Assembly: GCF_032854445.1 (NCBI RefSeq)
Contig: NC_088302.1
Span: 11,343,338-11,407,337, forward strand
From: Liolophura sinensis
Taxonomy: Eukaryota > Mollusca > Polyplacophora > Chitonida > Chitonidae
Direction of reading: 5' to 3'
Length of the DNA stretch: 64,000 bases
Both the position numbers and the translations under genes were made by a program. The notes below the pieces were generated by a model. That model was not told the origin of the DNA. It saw only the letters and a list, made by a program, of their open reading frames with translations, and ran no database searches. Below, one piece after another: positions 14,501 to 29,500 of this stretch (within the stretch, counting starts at the first letter, position 1; each line of letters starts with the position of its first letter).

Positions 14501-17500
14501 GAAGCTCAGAAGGTTTGTTAGAACATTATGATAATGCAACAGTTTATGATCAAAACTAGATTAAAATACTAGATTATTTATTTATTTATTAACTTGATTA
14601 CTTATCAGTTTATTTGATTGTTTAGTAAATGACACACTCAAAATGCTTCACCACATCCAGAATGAGCTACAAGAAGGGGTAGATCAATATGGAATATTTA
14701 TATTCGATGAAGTTATCTGTTAGGTATATAACCTGTCAACATGGGCACCCGAATTCTGCTGATTATAATACATGATTTGCAGGTGCCTATCTCCCTCTTT
14801 GAGGCCAAGTTATCAACACAACTGGCCTCTTCCTTTAGATTCTCCATAAAGGACCCATTCACTGGATTGGTCACTTGTGGTGGTCAGGTCTTCGACTAGA
14901 ACACACCCTTCTACGGGCAGTGGATGAAATGTTAAGTGAAACACAGCAGACAGTGATCTGTTTCACACCTAATATGGCTCCCTAGGATATACAATGGTGC
15001 GGAAAGTTTAATTTTAGTGGGGCCTCCGTGGCTCAGTTGGTTAGCGCGCCAGCCCAGCGTAATGCCTCAGGAGCCTTTCACCAATGCGATCGCTGTGAGT
15101 TCAAGTCCAGCTCATGCTGCTTCCTCTCTGGTTATACGTGGGAACGTCTGCCAGCAACCTGCGGGTGATTGTGGGCTGCATGGTTTCTCTGCTTGGTTTC
15201 CTCCCACCATAATGCTGGCCGACGTCATAGAAGTGAAATATTCTTGAGTACGTAAAATCACCAATCCAATAAATGAATAAATCTTAATTTAGGATCATTT
15301 TGGTCCTAAAATGTCTTCATATCAACCCTTTTTTAACTATGATAACTAAAGCATGGCTGGAAACCTTTTCCACCAAATCATGGGTTCTGATTAAAGACAA
15401 CCAGAATTTTACCACTGGACTAATTGTTTCAGCATGAAGAGGAGTGCTTAGACCTGCGGGTCTTACTAGAGGGGAAGGATGCTGAGTTAGGGGTGCTGTC
15501 AGACAAATTAGAGTGAGTTAAGACATACAGTTTTCCCTTGCATGTTTTGCACTTTTTTACAAAAAGTTCTGTGGCATTTGTTTACAGTTGTACATTAAGT
15601 AATTATGTCAACATTCTCATCTTTTTAATGGAGTAAAATGTTGACATTTATGAACTTTGTCAACAAGCCTTTAAAATTGATACAAAGACCATGTGTATTT
15701 ATCAACCTATACGTGTACTTTGCAGGCGTCAGAAACAGGACATGGATTTTTGTCGTCAGAAGATAAACATGCTGCTGAAGGAGAACCAATGTCACAGGAA
15801 TGACATTTCTAACCAGACCGTTCAGTTGGCTTTGAAGGTATGTCTGCTGAGGGATTGGAAAATGTATTTATGGCCTTGTTGTGGAAACTTACTAAAGTGT
15901 CACTTCACAGTAAGCTTTATCATTTGACTTGAAATAAAGTTCCATTTCAAGGCAAAGACCACTCTAAAATGAAGCATATATCAGATGAAAGAGCATTAAA
16001 ATTTTACTAGTTTAAACGTATCATAAAACAACTAAATCCAACTGTGTTCATGAACAGTTTTTAATGGTGAATTTTGTGGGTGGTGGGGGTGGGGGGTGGA
16101 GGGTAGGTTTTTTTGGCTTTCAGTAATGTAATGATTTGCTAATTTTGGAATACTTGTCTTTATTTTACAATACATGTAGGCATCTCTCTCAGTATTTGTC
16201 ATAATTATCTCCCTTGCCCTCCCAGATGAAGGAGATGGCGGCCATGATGGAGGTGAATCAGTTGCTGGTGTCAGAGAGGAGTCAGTTGCAGATGGAGTTA
16301 CATCAGGCTCAGACACAGCTGGACAGGGAGGTGGAGCAACATGACAGGAGGAACCAGGAAGTTGCACAAATACTTAATAAGGTATTAACAGCCTCTTCAA
16401 GAATCCTTGGAATCTTCATACAAAACACTGATTACAAATGTAGGAAAAACAGTCCAAAACAAAAAAAAGGAAAGACCTTGTGGTTTTTTCAGATTTTTGT
16501 GGAATATCAATTTTTGTTTCTTTGTAGTCTGTTAATATCACTGGTTTACATTGAAAAAATATTGTTTTTGGTACTGCAGTATGCCCTCTTATATGTTAAA
16601 GAATCGGATGTAAATCAGTGTTATGTACATGTAAGTACAGTAACACGTGTAGAAGCATATCCCAGATTGGCATAGCGTTCATAGTTTGTGCACGTTTGAA
16701 CATAGTTAAATGTACAATGTGGAGGGGTTGAAGTTCAATTGAGAATTTGTTGAAACCTGTGGTCTTGCTCTTGTTTGTGGCCTTGGTGACAAGAAACAGT
16801 TGCCATTTTAAGTGCTGTGTGAAATTTTTCTCTCGCAGTTTGATGCAGAGTCACAGAAGTCCACACAACATGAGGTGCACAAGCTGGAGAACAAAATCAT
16901 TGCCTTGGAGGCTGATTCACGCCATGCCAACAACACGATCAGCCAGTTAGGAACAGAGAACCAGCAAAACAAGGCTAAGATGGAGCAGTTGAATGAGGAT
17001 GTACGCAGTCTGACCAACATGAACAGCACGCTGGAGCAGAGGCTGGAGGCTGAGAAACACACGGTACATGAGACTCCTTACTCTAACCACTGACTGCTAT
17101 TCAGGCATTGGCTTTCCTGAAATGATATGCCATCCGATATGTAAATTTGCATGTATCTGCTTAACATTTAATGGACGGTTCCCAAATGCTCAGTGTTCCA
17201 CTGCCCCATTGCAGTATGATGTGGAACTGAATTCCATTTTGATTCTCAGCAAAACGTCATGAAATCAGTTGTGTTTAACTAATGGGTGGGACCTCCAGGT
17301 TACCTATATGCCATGACATTATGGAGTTTTTCATTAACATACAAGGAAAGTTAATAATGTTCTCAAGACCTCTGTGTCCAGCATGGCTGCTTCATCAAAA
17401 TGACATTAACATTTTTAAATTCTTAAAACAGTTAAAGTGCTCATCAAGATTGCATTTCATAAAGAGTTGTATATATATAGACTCTTGTTAAACAGTTACA

Positions 17501-20500
17501 ACTATTGTCTTTTTCAAAAGTTCAAAGTTCAGCTGAACCTATTCGTATTCAACAGCAACAACATGTATATTGAAAATTTTATTTCCATTCTTCTGACATT
17601 TTTTCTTTTTTGTCTTGATCGTCTTGTTTTCTGGATTTTAATGTCTTGACGCCAAATTGACATGTCTTTGTCATGTGCCACCACACGATGTACCTTGCAG
17701 CAAGATGGAACAACATGCTTATATTTTAACATGTCACTTCAGGAAATGCTGTTGGTTAAAGACAAATAGCAACTGGAATGAATATGAGTACATGTAGGTT
17801 GTCATTTTTGGTAGGAGGGAAGGTCTGTCGGCAACCTGTACATGGTTGTGGGTTTATCACGGGCTCTGCTCAGTTTCCTCCAACCATAGTGCTTGCAGCC
17901 GTTATATAAATGGAATATTCTTGAGTATAGCGTTAAACACCATTCAGGTAGATTGTCGTCATTTTTGTGGAATAGTCACAAATTCAGGGTGTAACTCAAA
18001 GTTGAATCCTCGGATTTGCATCAACAAAGGGAGGTCACTGTTACTATAATGTTACAGTTTTGGATTCACATACTGTACTATTTGCATGAGCTTTATTATT
18101 TTTATTTTATAGGTGTCTGAAAATCAGGCGACCATCAGTGAACTGCGTGAGGAGATGAAAGAGCTAACACAGAAGATGGATTTCCTGAAGCATGAAAAGA
18201 CTCTGCTGATGACAAGTGTAGAGTCTGAGAGAAAAACAGCTGAGAACCTCAAGGCTAGTAGATTGTGTCTTGTCATGAAACGTTTGAAAGAAAAACCAAG
18301 TCACTAACAATAAATAAACATAGAGAATACCCTGCATGCCCTTTTTGGACCAGCAGTGCTGTGGTCCTACAACTACATGTGTTTTCTGTATATAGGCTTT
18401 GGCCGCAGGCTCATGTCAGGTAATCTGTGAGATATATTGCAAATATGTTTTAAACGCTCTTTCATCTGATTTTGGCATTTTTATGTTTTGTTCTCCTTTA
18501 ATGCGGCTTTCAGCTTTCTTTCGGTAATGTCTCATTGTAGCTTGATAGGCCTGAATGCATTACATTTATGGTATATTTTTTATTGTTGCCTCCCTGGCTT
18601 AGTTGTTTAAAGTATTGTTCTCCAATCAGCCCCGTGACCAATTTTTGTCACAAGTTCAAATTCAGCTCTGGCTGTGGCTTTACATCAGGATGTTTTTCAG
18701 GCACTTGGCTAATGCAAGTGGTTTACCACAGGCCCTCTGGTTTCCTCCACCCATGAAACTGGCCACGAGAACTGAAAATTCCTGAAAATGGCTGTAAATA
18801 AGTCAACAAAATCAATATTCACTTCATCCTGACTTAAATTATATTTGAACCTATGCTACTGAATTATGAGGCACATACTCTATCCACTTGGTCATCACAA
18901 TGTGGTACCCTGTGAAGTACAGAAATTTTGCTGGTTTTAACCAGCCAATATGGTGTTTGTGTTGCGTGGTGTAGACCCAGCTGGAGAGCAAGGAGAACGA
19001 GCTGAAACAGCTGAGATTAGACCTGGACACTCACAGAGGTCAGCTGCTGGTCAGCCGAGAAAACTATGAGCAGCTGTCAAAGGAAAAACAAAATATCTAT
19101 GCAGGTTAGTTGTGTTAAAGGAGAGTTACTAATATCAAATGGAGGAGGGGGGGAGTGACTTCAGGGAGAGCACATCTCATAATTAAATTCTAAATTTTTT
19201 TAATTTTACATGTAAAATGTGTTGAATATGTGTTGTAGTTGGCATTCTGTGACATTAACATGTTTCATTGGTTGAATTTTATCGACCTTTGGCAATGGTG
19301 ACATTGACCTTTTCATTCATTTAGTTGATTGGTGCTTTACGCCGTACTCAAGAATATTCCACTTATATGATGGCAGCCAACATTGCAGGTTTCTGGCAGA
19401 CCTTCCCATGTACAGCGGGAGAAGAAGCCAGAATGAGCTGGCACAGTTACCGTATTGATGGGAGGCTCCTGGGTCAATCAGCCTTTTGCAATGGGGATAT
19501 TATATAATTCTTTCACAGTGGTAACATTGTACCAACCTTTTGAGGTGGTGAAATTATATCAGCTTTTGCGAGTGGCGACATAGTATCAGCTGTTTGCAAT
19601 GGCAACGTTATTTCAACCTTTTTCAAAAGTCTCCAACAACCACTATTGTACAAACTGTACTAAATGTTACTGATATTTGTATGGCATTAAAATAACACTA
19701 AATTAAATCAATGAGCGAATTTAAACACGGCAGAAATGTTCATGCAGATTACCAGGAGTTGTGTCGTCAGCTGAATGAGAAAGAGAAATCATTGGTGGAG
19801 AATCAGGCCATTTTCAATAGCAGCATGGAGAACATTCAGAGAGACTTTTCATTGGAGAAAGCGTCTCTGGAGACAGACAAATCAGCCACCATGAAGGAGA
19901 TGGATGCCCTCAGGTAAGCTTCATAAGTCAGGAACCCAGGCTTGTCATGGAAACAGAATATCAAGTCAAGCCTTAAATTATGTTTTATGTAAATTATATT
20001 TAACTTTGCCTATCATTAGGTTACACATGTTGCCTCATTCTGAGAGTTCTGTAGATGTTAAAACAGTGTTTTGAGGTTTGTTGTGAAGGTAGGATGATAT
20101 CTAAGGATTTCAGCACAGAAAGTAATATTTTATAACATTTTTTTTCATATTTGGGGCATGGGGGATTTTATTCCAGCATTTATTCCAATGCTGGTGTTAA
20201 ATTGTCACTTTAGGTTATAGTCAATTTAGTCACCAGTCTGTAATGTTGTGCTGATTGATGCCCATCCTGTGGTGTGTTTGTGTGTAGAGATGAGATCAGA
20301 GAACTGAAGGAGAAGGTGTCCCAGAAGGAGGTACAGCTGTGTACATTTGGCAGGACACTTCAGGAACTGGAGGAGATGACCAAGTAAGTCACACACAAGG
20401 CAGGGACATGGACGTCTGGGCCAGAGTAACTGACTTCATAGAGACTTGACACTGACCTAACTGTGAATGGGCAGTTCTCTAAAGGCAAACTGACTTTGAA

Positions 20501-23500
20501 CCTAAATACAGACTTAACTGAAAGGATTGTACAGTTTGCCCTAGAGCACTGACACAGACAAAACTGTGAGAACTGTACAGTGGTCTAAAGATAAACTGAC
20601 TTAGAGCATTGACACAGATAAAACTGTGAGAACTGTACAGTGGTCTAAAGACATACTGACTTAGAGCATTGACACAGACAAAACTGTGAGAACTGTACAG
20701 TCATCTGGAGACGAACTGACCTACAGCCCTTGACACGTATCTGTGGGAACGGTGAAGTGTTCTAGAGACAAACTGACTTTGAGCCTTGACGCATATCTAT
20801 GGGAACTGTGAAGTGTTCTAGAGACAAACTGACTTAGAGCCTTGACACATATCTATGGGAACTGTGAAGTGTTCTAGATACAAACTGACTTAGAGCCTTG
20901 ACACATATCTATGGGAACTGTGAAGTGTTCTAGATACAAACTGACTTAAAGCCTTGACACATATCTATGGGAACTGTGAAGTGTTCTAGATACAAACTGA
21001 CTTAAAGCCTTGACACATATCTATGGGAACTGTGAAGTGCTCTGAAGACAGTTATCCTCATGACGTGATAGATAAGTGCCCCTGCTTGCTCAGTTGGCTT
21101 AAGTGTATGTTCGTTTGTTGGCGGTGGCCATCCATCAGAATGGCATTTATAATGACATTTTAAATCAGAATCATATGCCTATTTGGTTCTGAATGTTATG
21201 ACTTTATTCACAGGCAGAATCAAGAACTTGAGGAGAAGCTCCAGAAGATGGTGACTACCACTGAAGACAGTAAGATTCTGATCAACTCTCACCGCACAGA
21301 AAACATGACACTGCGGGAAAACCTCAAAGACCTGGAGGTAAGAAATAAACACTGGTTTGTAGATTGCAGCATCTACATTTAACATCACAGAAAACATGAC
21401 ACTGTGGGAAAACCTCAAAGACCTAGAGGGAAGAAATAAACACTGGTTTGTAGATTGCAGCATCTACATTTCATCTCATAGAAAACATGACACTGCGGGA
21501 AAACCTCAAAGACCTAGAGGTAAGAAATAAACACTGGTTTGTAGATTGCAGCATCTACATTTCACATCATAGAAAACATGACACTGCGGGAAAACCTCAA
21601 AGACCTAGAGGTAAGAAATAAACTCTGGTTTGTAGATTGCAGCATCTACATTTCACATCATAGAAAACATGACACTGGGGGAAAAACCCAAAGACCTAGA
21701 GGTAAGAAATAAACACTGGTTTGTAGATTGTAGCATCTACATTTCACATCATAGAAAACATGACACTGCGGGAAAACCTCAAAGACCTAGAGGTAAGAAA
21801 TAAACACTGGTTTGTAGATTGTAGCATCTACATTTCATCTCACAGAAAACATGACACTGCGGGAAAACCTCAAAGACCTAGAGGTAAGAAATAAACACTG
21901 GTTTGTAGATTGCAGCATCTACATTTCACATCATAGAAAACATGACACTGTGGGAAAAACCCAAGTCCTAGAGGTAAGAAATAAACACTGGTTTGTAGAT
22001 TGCAGCATCTACATTTCACATCATAGAAAACATGACACTGGGGGGAAAACCTCAACATATTCAACTCTGTGTGGTGGGTTTGTTGAGAATTTCTGGTGGA
22101 GATCTTATGATATCAGTAGCAAAGGCAACCTGGCTTGGACGGTGCCTTAAAACAACTGTGATGTATTCATGCCATTTGGCTGTAAGGCTTACCAAATCTT
22201 CAAGGAGACTTTTAGAAACTATAAATCATAATTTGTGCAATTGCATGTTTTGTACATGTAGGTGCTCAAACATTGATTCTTGGTGAGACACAGTTTAAGT
22301 CTTGCAACCTTAGGCATGATATTGTGATACCAATATGAAATACACCCATTTTTTCAATCTTTTCAGCTGCCTCTGTGACCAGTATTTTGAAACATTCTGA
22401 AAGAACTATGGGGTGTAGAAAAATAATTTGAACAGTTTTATGAAGCTTGCATCTTTAATGACACGAACAAATATTATTTGCTTCAGTTTCATAATAATTA
22501 TGTGCATAAATTCCAAGAAAAAAGAAGTTAAAAAATGTTGAAGATTTACTGTATTTGTCTTTTCTACATTTTATTAATTTCATTTCACAGTTGACAGCTT
22601 GGAGAACAGCGTACATTGCAAGCTGTTATCCCTTATAAAGTTATTAAATTATTAAGTAGGATAGCCTTCTTCTGTGCATGAAACTGTTGACTGGCATGTG
22701 TACAACTATGCATTTATAGTTGTGTTCTTATCCAAATTTACAAGTACGAATTGTTACCTTATTGCACAAATGCCAACATGTGTTGTCACAGTATGGTAGA
22801 CACCACACCTGCGAATCCTGGATTGACGCCCAGAACATCTCACACGCTGTGTAAACAATGCTCATGGATACAATAGGAACTGCTTCAAAGCATTTTACTT
22901 ACGTAAAAAGATAATACAGAAATTAAAAAGACAAAACAAAAGCTTGACATTGAATGTAGAAAGCTGAAATGTGCTACTTTTAGTGTGTGGTATCTGCACA
23001 ATATAACAGTATGAAGATGCTCTGCTACATGGACTGGGTTAAAATAGCATGATGGGATGAAAAATGTTGAAAACATTGTTAAGCCCCATACAAAGAAACA
23101 AAATACTAAGGAAGGATAAGTTCATTAAAAGCTTGTCTCTGTATGATCTACATTAAGATGAAAGATGAATTATGAGTATTGTTTCTTAGGCTTTAATCTG
23201 TGTTTTTTTTTGTTGCCTAGGAGAAGTATGCTAAACTGGAGGCAGCACACAGAAACCTGGAGGAAGAGTTCCGTGCCAAGAGAGACAACTTCTCCGAGCA
23301 GACACTGGAATTTAAGCATAATATCGCTGAAATGAAGACAGCCCATGAAATGGAGAAGTTTGAACTGAAAGAAAAAGTGGCCAGGGTGAGTTTGAACTGT
23401 TCTAAAATATCTGTTTATATTTTTGCACCTTTGCAAAGCAACGAGGGCATCTTGGTTTGAACCTGTCTATGGTTGGATGTGTCAGTTAGTTCATCTGTGG

Positions 23501-26500
23501 GCTGGTGTGATATTGTGAGCAAAGTCTCCATCAGGGCTCAAAAGCTACCTCTAAATGACCATAAATTTTGTCTACGGCTAAATTGCCCACTTTTCCTAAT
23601 TCTGAGAGGTCAGATGATTTTAGAAAGGTGTTTTGAGGTTTGCTTGGAACATGCGATGATATTCTGCTGGAAAATTGTAAGTTTCAGCACCAGAAATAAT
23701 ATTTTGTGATATTTATTTGCCTCAAAAAATGCACTTTTGTGGTGAAACTTTTATGTCATTTAGGGTAATGAAGACTGTACCGATTTGTCACACATTTTCC
23801 TTACCACTAATGTCATAATCAACTTTTGAAAACAGTATTTTTCAATTTTTACCAAATTTAAAACATTTTAACGATTTTCCTTTAGTTGGAGTGTTATACT
23901 GTGCACAAGTATTTGGAGGAGGTAGTGGCGTTGGCTGCTGGAGGAATCCAGTGACGTCAGTCAGCCATTGAATCAGTCAGAGGTTACTGAAGTCAGGGTT
24001 GTGTGTTAGTGGATAGTGTCTTATTAGCGTGTCTTGATGCGAATTACTCTGGCCTATGAATCTGCTACCAGTGGCAGTCATATCAACGAATGGTACCCAC
24101 TCCATAACGAAAACGGAAGTGTGTATATGTGCTTTGTAATCATCTAGGCCAGACCATAGCTGTGTTTCAAGGGCAAATATAACATTATGGATATGTAGAG
24201 AGAATGTTTTTCGCCAGGTTACTGTGGCAGGCCATTGTTAAGTGATGATGAATGAAAAGTCAAATTACTTCTCAACTGAAATTGTAAAACAGCTGTTACA
24301 ATTGTCACTTGACTAACAGTTAGAATCCCAGCTAGAAACTGCTGAAGCCAATCTGAAGACTCTCCAAGGCTCGCACAAAGATTCTGTGACAAACTCCCAC
24401 TCCCTGGAGAGCACCTTGCAGCAAGCCCAGGCCGAATTACACCGTGCAGAAACAGAGAAACAGATTGCATCACAGAAACTGGCTACCATCGAAGAGGAGT
24501 ACAAGAAGATGAAAAGGAAATCTGTAAGTAAAACTTACCTGATGTTGAAAATTAAGCAGTAAGGTTGTTTTCAACTCGTGAAGCAGAGGTTTTATTTTTA
24601 CGATAATGTTTTACTTTACCATGGGGTCCCCTAGTCCACTGTTTGTGAGGGGCCTTGGCCCCGGGATCCTGAAGCGGTCTTAGACTCAAGTCAACATTTC
24701 AAATCACTTTAAAATTTTTATTTCTTACGTAAATCCTAGGTAAGTTATTGTAAAGCAAATTTCAGCTAAAATAATGGAATGGAACATACCAAGTGTAATG
24801 AATGAAATTTTGACTTAAGTCTAAGATCGCTTCATGATCCCAGAAACGATGACAGGAAACGGTTGATGAGGCTCATGGGGCCATTTGACCTGTCTGATGT
24901 TCCCATGCACGGTACACATATCTGTAAGGGTACACTTTCCAAAGGTTGGTGGTTTTACATCAGGCACTCCAGCTTCCTCGACCCTTAAAATTGATCGTTA
25001 TTGTACAAGTGAAAATTTAATGGCATTAAACAACAATCAAATAAAAAAATAAATAAACAAATTAAACGCTGGAACAGTATTATACAAGTTCCGGAATCCT
25101 ATTTCTCCGAATGTTTTTAGGAAATGACACCCCTCAGTATTATAACACCAAGTTAAGGGAATCTTATGTCTGATTAAAGCTGTGAAAAATTAATTTAAAA
25201 ATTTTTTTGAAAGTGGGCTCATTTTCACTATTTTAAGGAAGTATTGTACTGTGTATTGCCTGTAGCATGTAGATACTGGCTACATTGCTGTGGTAGTCTT
25301 GTCCTGTGCAGATATGCGAAAGTCTAATGGGACAGGGTCGTGACCAGCAGACTTTGAAGAGTATTTGTTTCTTTATATATTAGTCTGGTGTTTTACACCA
25401 TACTCAGGAATATTTTTCCTATAAGGTGGCATTGGTCTGAGGCTCCTGGGTCATTGTGCTACCCTGACACGCTAACAACCAGACCATGGAGTCCCCCCAC
25501 TTTTAAGAGCATCAGTTGCTTCTTAAAAAGTGCTTAAAATTGTATATACTGCTTATGCGTGTATTCCTTAGAGCAGGGTTATTGTACAGGTTCACAGGGA
25601 AAAGAGAATTTTGTTATTGTCGAACTGTTGTTTGTTTATGGAAACCACAGATAGTGTACATTCTTGTTCTGGAAGGTACAGTACAACGAAGAACTTAGTG
25701 TACAGAGACTCCAAAATCAGCATGAGAAATATCTCGTCCACATCACAATTCATGTTGAAATACTACACAGTGCTATGTGGCATGGATCTTATATAGCTAT
25801 CTCTCACTGCGCTACCCCAGCCTTGCAATAAGACACCCATGCAAACCACTACCTTTGCCATGCAAATGCCATAACATGTTCTATGGCTATGCTGTCCTGT
25901 TCAATTAGCGCATGTGTTTGAAGAAATTGATGATACATACGTGCAGATATCGCACACAATTTAGCTGGGCCCGCATGTATAAAGCTACAGGTTATAAATT
26001 CATGAACACATTCCATAAAGGACGTTGGTAAAGTTTTCAACCTTTTATACATATATAGCCCAACTTCACTGCATAAAATAGTACAATTTCTGTCAAATTT
26101 TTACTCCACCTATCATTTGAGTGGTGTGGAAAGCCACTCAGGCACTTGAATATTGTAAGTCAATATCATTTAAGGCCGAGAAAGCACTCGTAACAGTATT
26201 TCCTAAAAGAAAAATCGACTCGGCGCTGTCAGGCCTCGTCGATTCTTTTTTTTTAGGAAAGTACTGTTACCCATACTTTCTCCATTGTGTCATTATTCAC
26301 AGGGCCTTAGATCTCGCTTTTTGTGGGGCGGTGTGACAATAAATGGTTGACAATGTTTGTATAACCGTTAGCGCAGTCACATTGATTGAAGACCCTTGTC
26401 ATATATCTACATCACATGTAAGAAAGCTCATCACTAGGTTGCTGACAGTCAGTGGTTTACGCTGGCAACTTCAGCTCCCTCTACCTGTAGAACTGACCGC

Positions 26501-29500
26501 CATCATAAGCCGTGGGACAGTGAAATGATTATGAGACTTGGAACATTTCTGTTTGGTATAAAACTGCTGATATCCATTATCACGAAGCTGTGTTTCACTT
26601 AATTCAGAATTAGTCCCATTAAAACAGTTTTGAACAACTGGGCCCTGGGGTATGGATTCCTAACATTGCCTCGTTCACATGTATACAATAGGAGGAATTT
26701 GAAGTGAGAGCCAGGCAGGCCCGGGCTGCTGAAGCCGAGAAATACAACAAACTGAAGAAAGAGTTCACAGATCTGCAGGCTGCAGCTTATGTTCACGAGT
26801 CAAATGTCAAGGCAAAACAGGACCAGGTTGACATGCTCCAGGTATGACAATTAATCCAGGGTTAAGATTTGCTTTGAAGAAGAAATGATAAAGAATCAGA
26901 ATGCGTTTTCTTCTTGTCCAACTTAGCAGCAAACTAAACTGTCAAGCATTTTAGGGTGTGAGAAAACTAGCATGAGAATTTGCATGATTGTTAGATATTC
27001 TTTTTATATTTTTTATTCTATTTATTTCAATTCTCCAGTGTCCTTTGTCCATGGGGTATTGGTTATTTTTGTAACAAATGAACAATTCGAAAACAAATTC
27101 ATAACTTATAGCATCATATGTAAGTGTATCATCAGAAGTGAATGAGTCATGATGTAAAGCTTTCAGCAGTGCAAACACAAGTGATGCCATGTAATTTTGA
27201 AAAAGGGTACCTTTCGTGAATTGCTAATGGTTTGTTAACCATGCTGTAGACATGCACTTTGGTAGCTGTCAGTTGTCATAAAAACAATACTGATGTACAC
27301 GATCAGTTTTTGCGACCAGAGGGTGAGAAATCTGTATCCTATTGTTCACATGTTAAGTTTTCATGTTTTTATCATAAACAAAAATGGTATTCGTGAATGA
27401 AAAATACAATTAAAACTTTACCCTAGTGATGTGTAAACTCTGTCTGGAGCTAATGTTCGGGTAACGGCTGCAAATTCATCTGTGACGTGCAATTGGAGAC
27501 GTACTTTTTGACCTGGCATATATTATATTTCCAAGATAATAGATAGCATCAGGTACAAATGGCAAAGTAGGAATTGTCTTGAATGTATAGTAGTGACCTT
27601 GGCATTTGTCTGTTGCCACAGCCAATCATTTCATGTGATGGAAGGTGGGAGTTTTCCAGCATGTGCTTGCTGCATGATCGCTGGGTACATGTACCCTGAG
27701 CATGTATGCTTTATGAGTTATGCATATGTACAAATATTTTGAATGCTGATTAGTTTTGTGGTTGAGCAGGTTGTGTATTTTCCTAAGTGTAATGGTAGCA
27801 CAGTATTGTTATGGTTGTTGTTGTTTCTTGCAGGAGGAACTGAACAAATTGCGACAGGTGTTGGAGACTCAAAGGCAACAGCTTGCCAGCAGATTGAAAA
27901 GGGCTTCTTTTGACTTCAAACAACAAACGTAGGTGGAATCACACATTAGCTGTTTGGTGATTCTAAGCACGGGTCTGATTTTTATCCAGTTGGGGGTAAA
28001 AATACAGCGGGGAATTAATACAGGACAGAAAAAGAGGATGGTGGTATGTCAGTGGAATCAGTGTTGATTAACATAATATTACCTACCACATCTTTCTCAG
28101 AAAACCACTGGCGTGGCCTGTGCAGAGACTGTTTATTCTACAGAGACCTTACTGTTTTTCATCATGGCACCAGCGATGAAAGTATCATTTGTCACCATAT
28201 TTGGAAACTGTCCTGTTTTTTGGGTGTGAATGTATTCTTGTACATGTAACAGCTGAGGAGGCTCCATGGCCGAGATGACCCTGGAGCCTCTCACCAGTGT
28301 GGTCACTGAGTTCAAATCCAGCACATGACGGCTTCTTCTCTGGCTGTGTGTGGGAAGGCCTGTCAGCAGCGATCATGGCTTTCCACCCACCATAATGCTG
28401 GCTTTCTTCGTATAAGAGAATTATTTTTGTGTAAAACACCAATCAAAAAAATGAAATAACTACTGAAAGATGACAGTACTTTGTCACTCCTCATACAGAA
28501 TAATTTGCTACAAACTTGCCCAGTTTATGCACCCTTGCAAATGCAATGAGGGCATCTTGATTTGCTTCTGTCTGTTTGCATGTCCATTACGTGTGGACTT
28601 TCTCATGAATTATGTTGGATAGAACTTCCAGATTTGGGACACTCTCTTCATTTTGGACATGGCCTGATGATACTAAATTTTGAATTTTACAGATTTTTGA
28701 CAAATTCTAGACCAGTAGTTACATGCTACAGTGATATGAAATTTGTGCATTAGTAAATTGGGTAAACAAACCCTTCTTGATTTGAAGGAATGGTTTCTTA
28801 AGACACAGAAATAATCATGATAGTGGAGGTTCACTTTAGAACATTGTATAATATGTTTAGAACATTGTATAATATGTTTAGAACATTGTATTATAGTATA
28901 CCAAACTCCAGGGTCTTGCAACAACAAAGGCTATAGCACAACTTTACCATTAAGGCTCACTAGGCCACCAAAAATTCTTTGCTGGTTGTAACGCAAGACT
29001 TGAGAAGCAGCAGAGGTTCATTTTAGAACACTGTATAATGCCTACAGGAAACTCCAACCATGACAAGGTCTTACAACATCAGCTATAGCATGCTTTGCTA
29101 TTAATAGCTCTCTAGGCCATCCATATAAAATTCTTTATTGGATATAACCCAATGATGACAAACAAAGTAGCATAGGTTGGTAGGATATCTTGTTCTTCTA
29201 TTCTGGCTAACTTTTAATGTAGGGATTCTTAAAAATTTTACTTTCAGAGAAAAATTTAAGAAAAATCCTCTTTGAAAATCCCTATAAAAATTTCAGTGTA
29301 TGGCCCTCTTTCTGGAGGGTTTTTTGAGTTGTAATGCATAGCGAACACATGTTTAATGATGGTTTTAGCGATGTTAAATTCTACTGCTTGAGCATGTATA
29401 TACTTTTTGTATATATATTTTGACTGAGATGTCATTCTGTGACCAGGGACAACCTTGATCTGGAGAGGAAGCGTCTGAGTGGCCAGCTGGATCAGGTGAT

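Noticed and set aside
15019-15110. Functional tRNA gene
   Set aside because: A and B boxes are present but the cloverleaf is not closed and the block is repeated many times with a common 3' body; it is a SINE head. The same applies at 38598 and elsewhere.
21392-22028. Each 91-bp unit as a true extra coding exon
   Set aside because: The segment between the weak AG and the donor is 38 nt, which breaks frame, and the AG lacks a good polypyrimidine tract.
21851-22150. 99-residue open frame in the 91-bp array
   Set aside because: It reads through intron-derived repeat units in changing frame; it is a by-product of the array.
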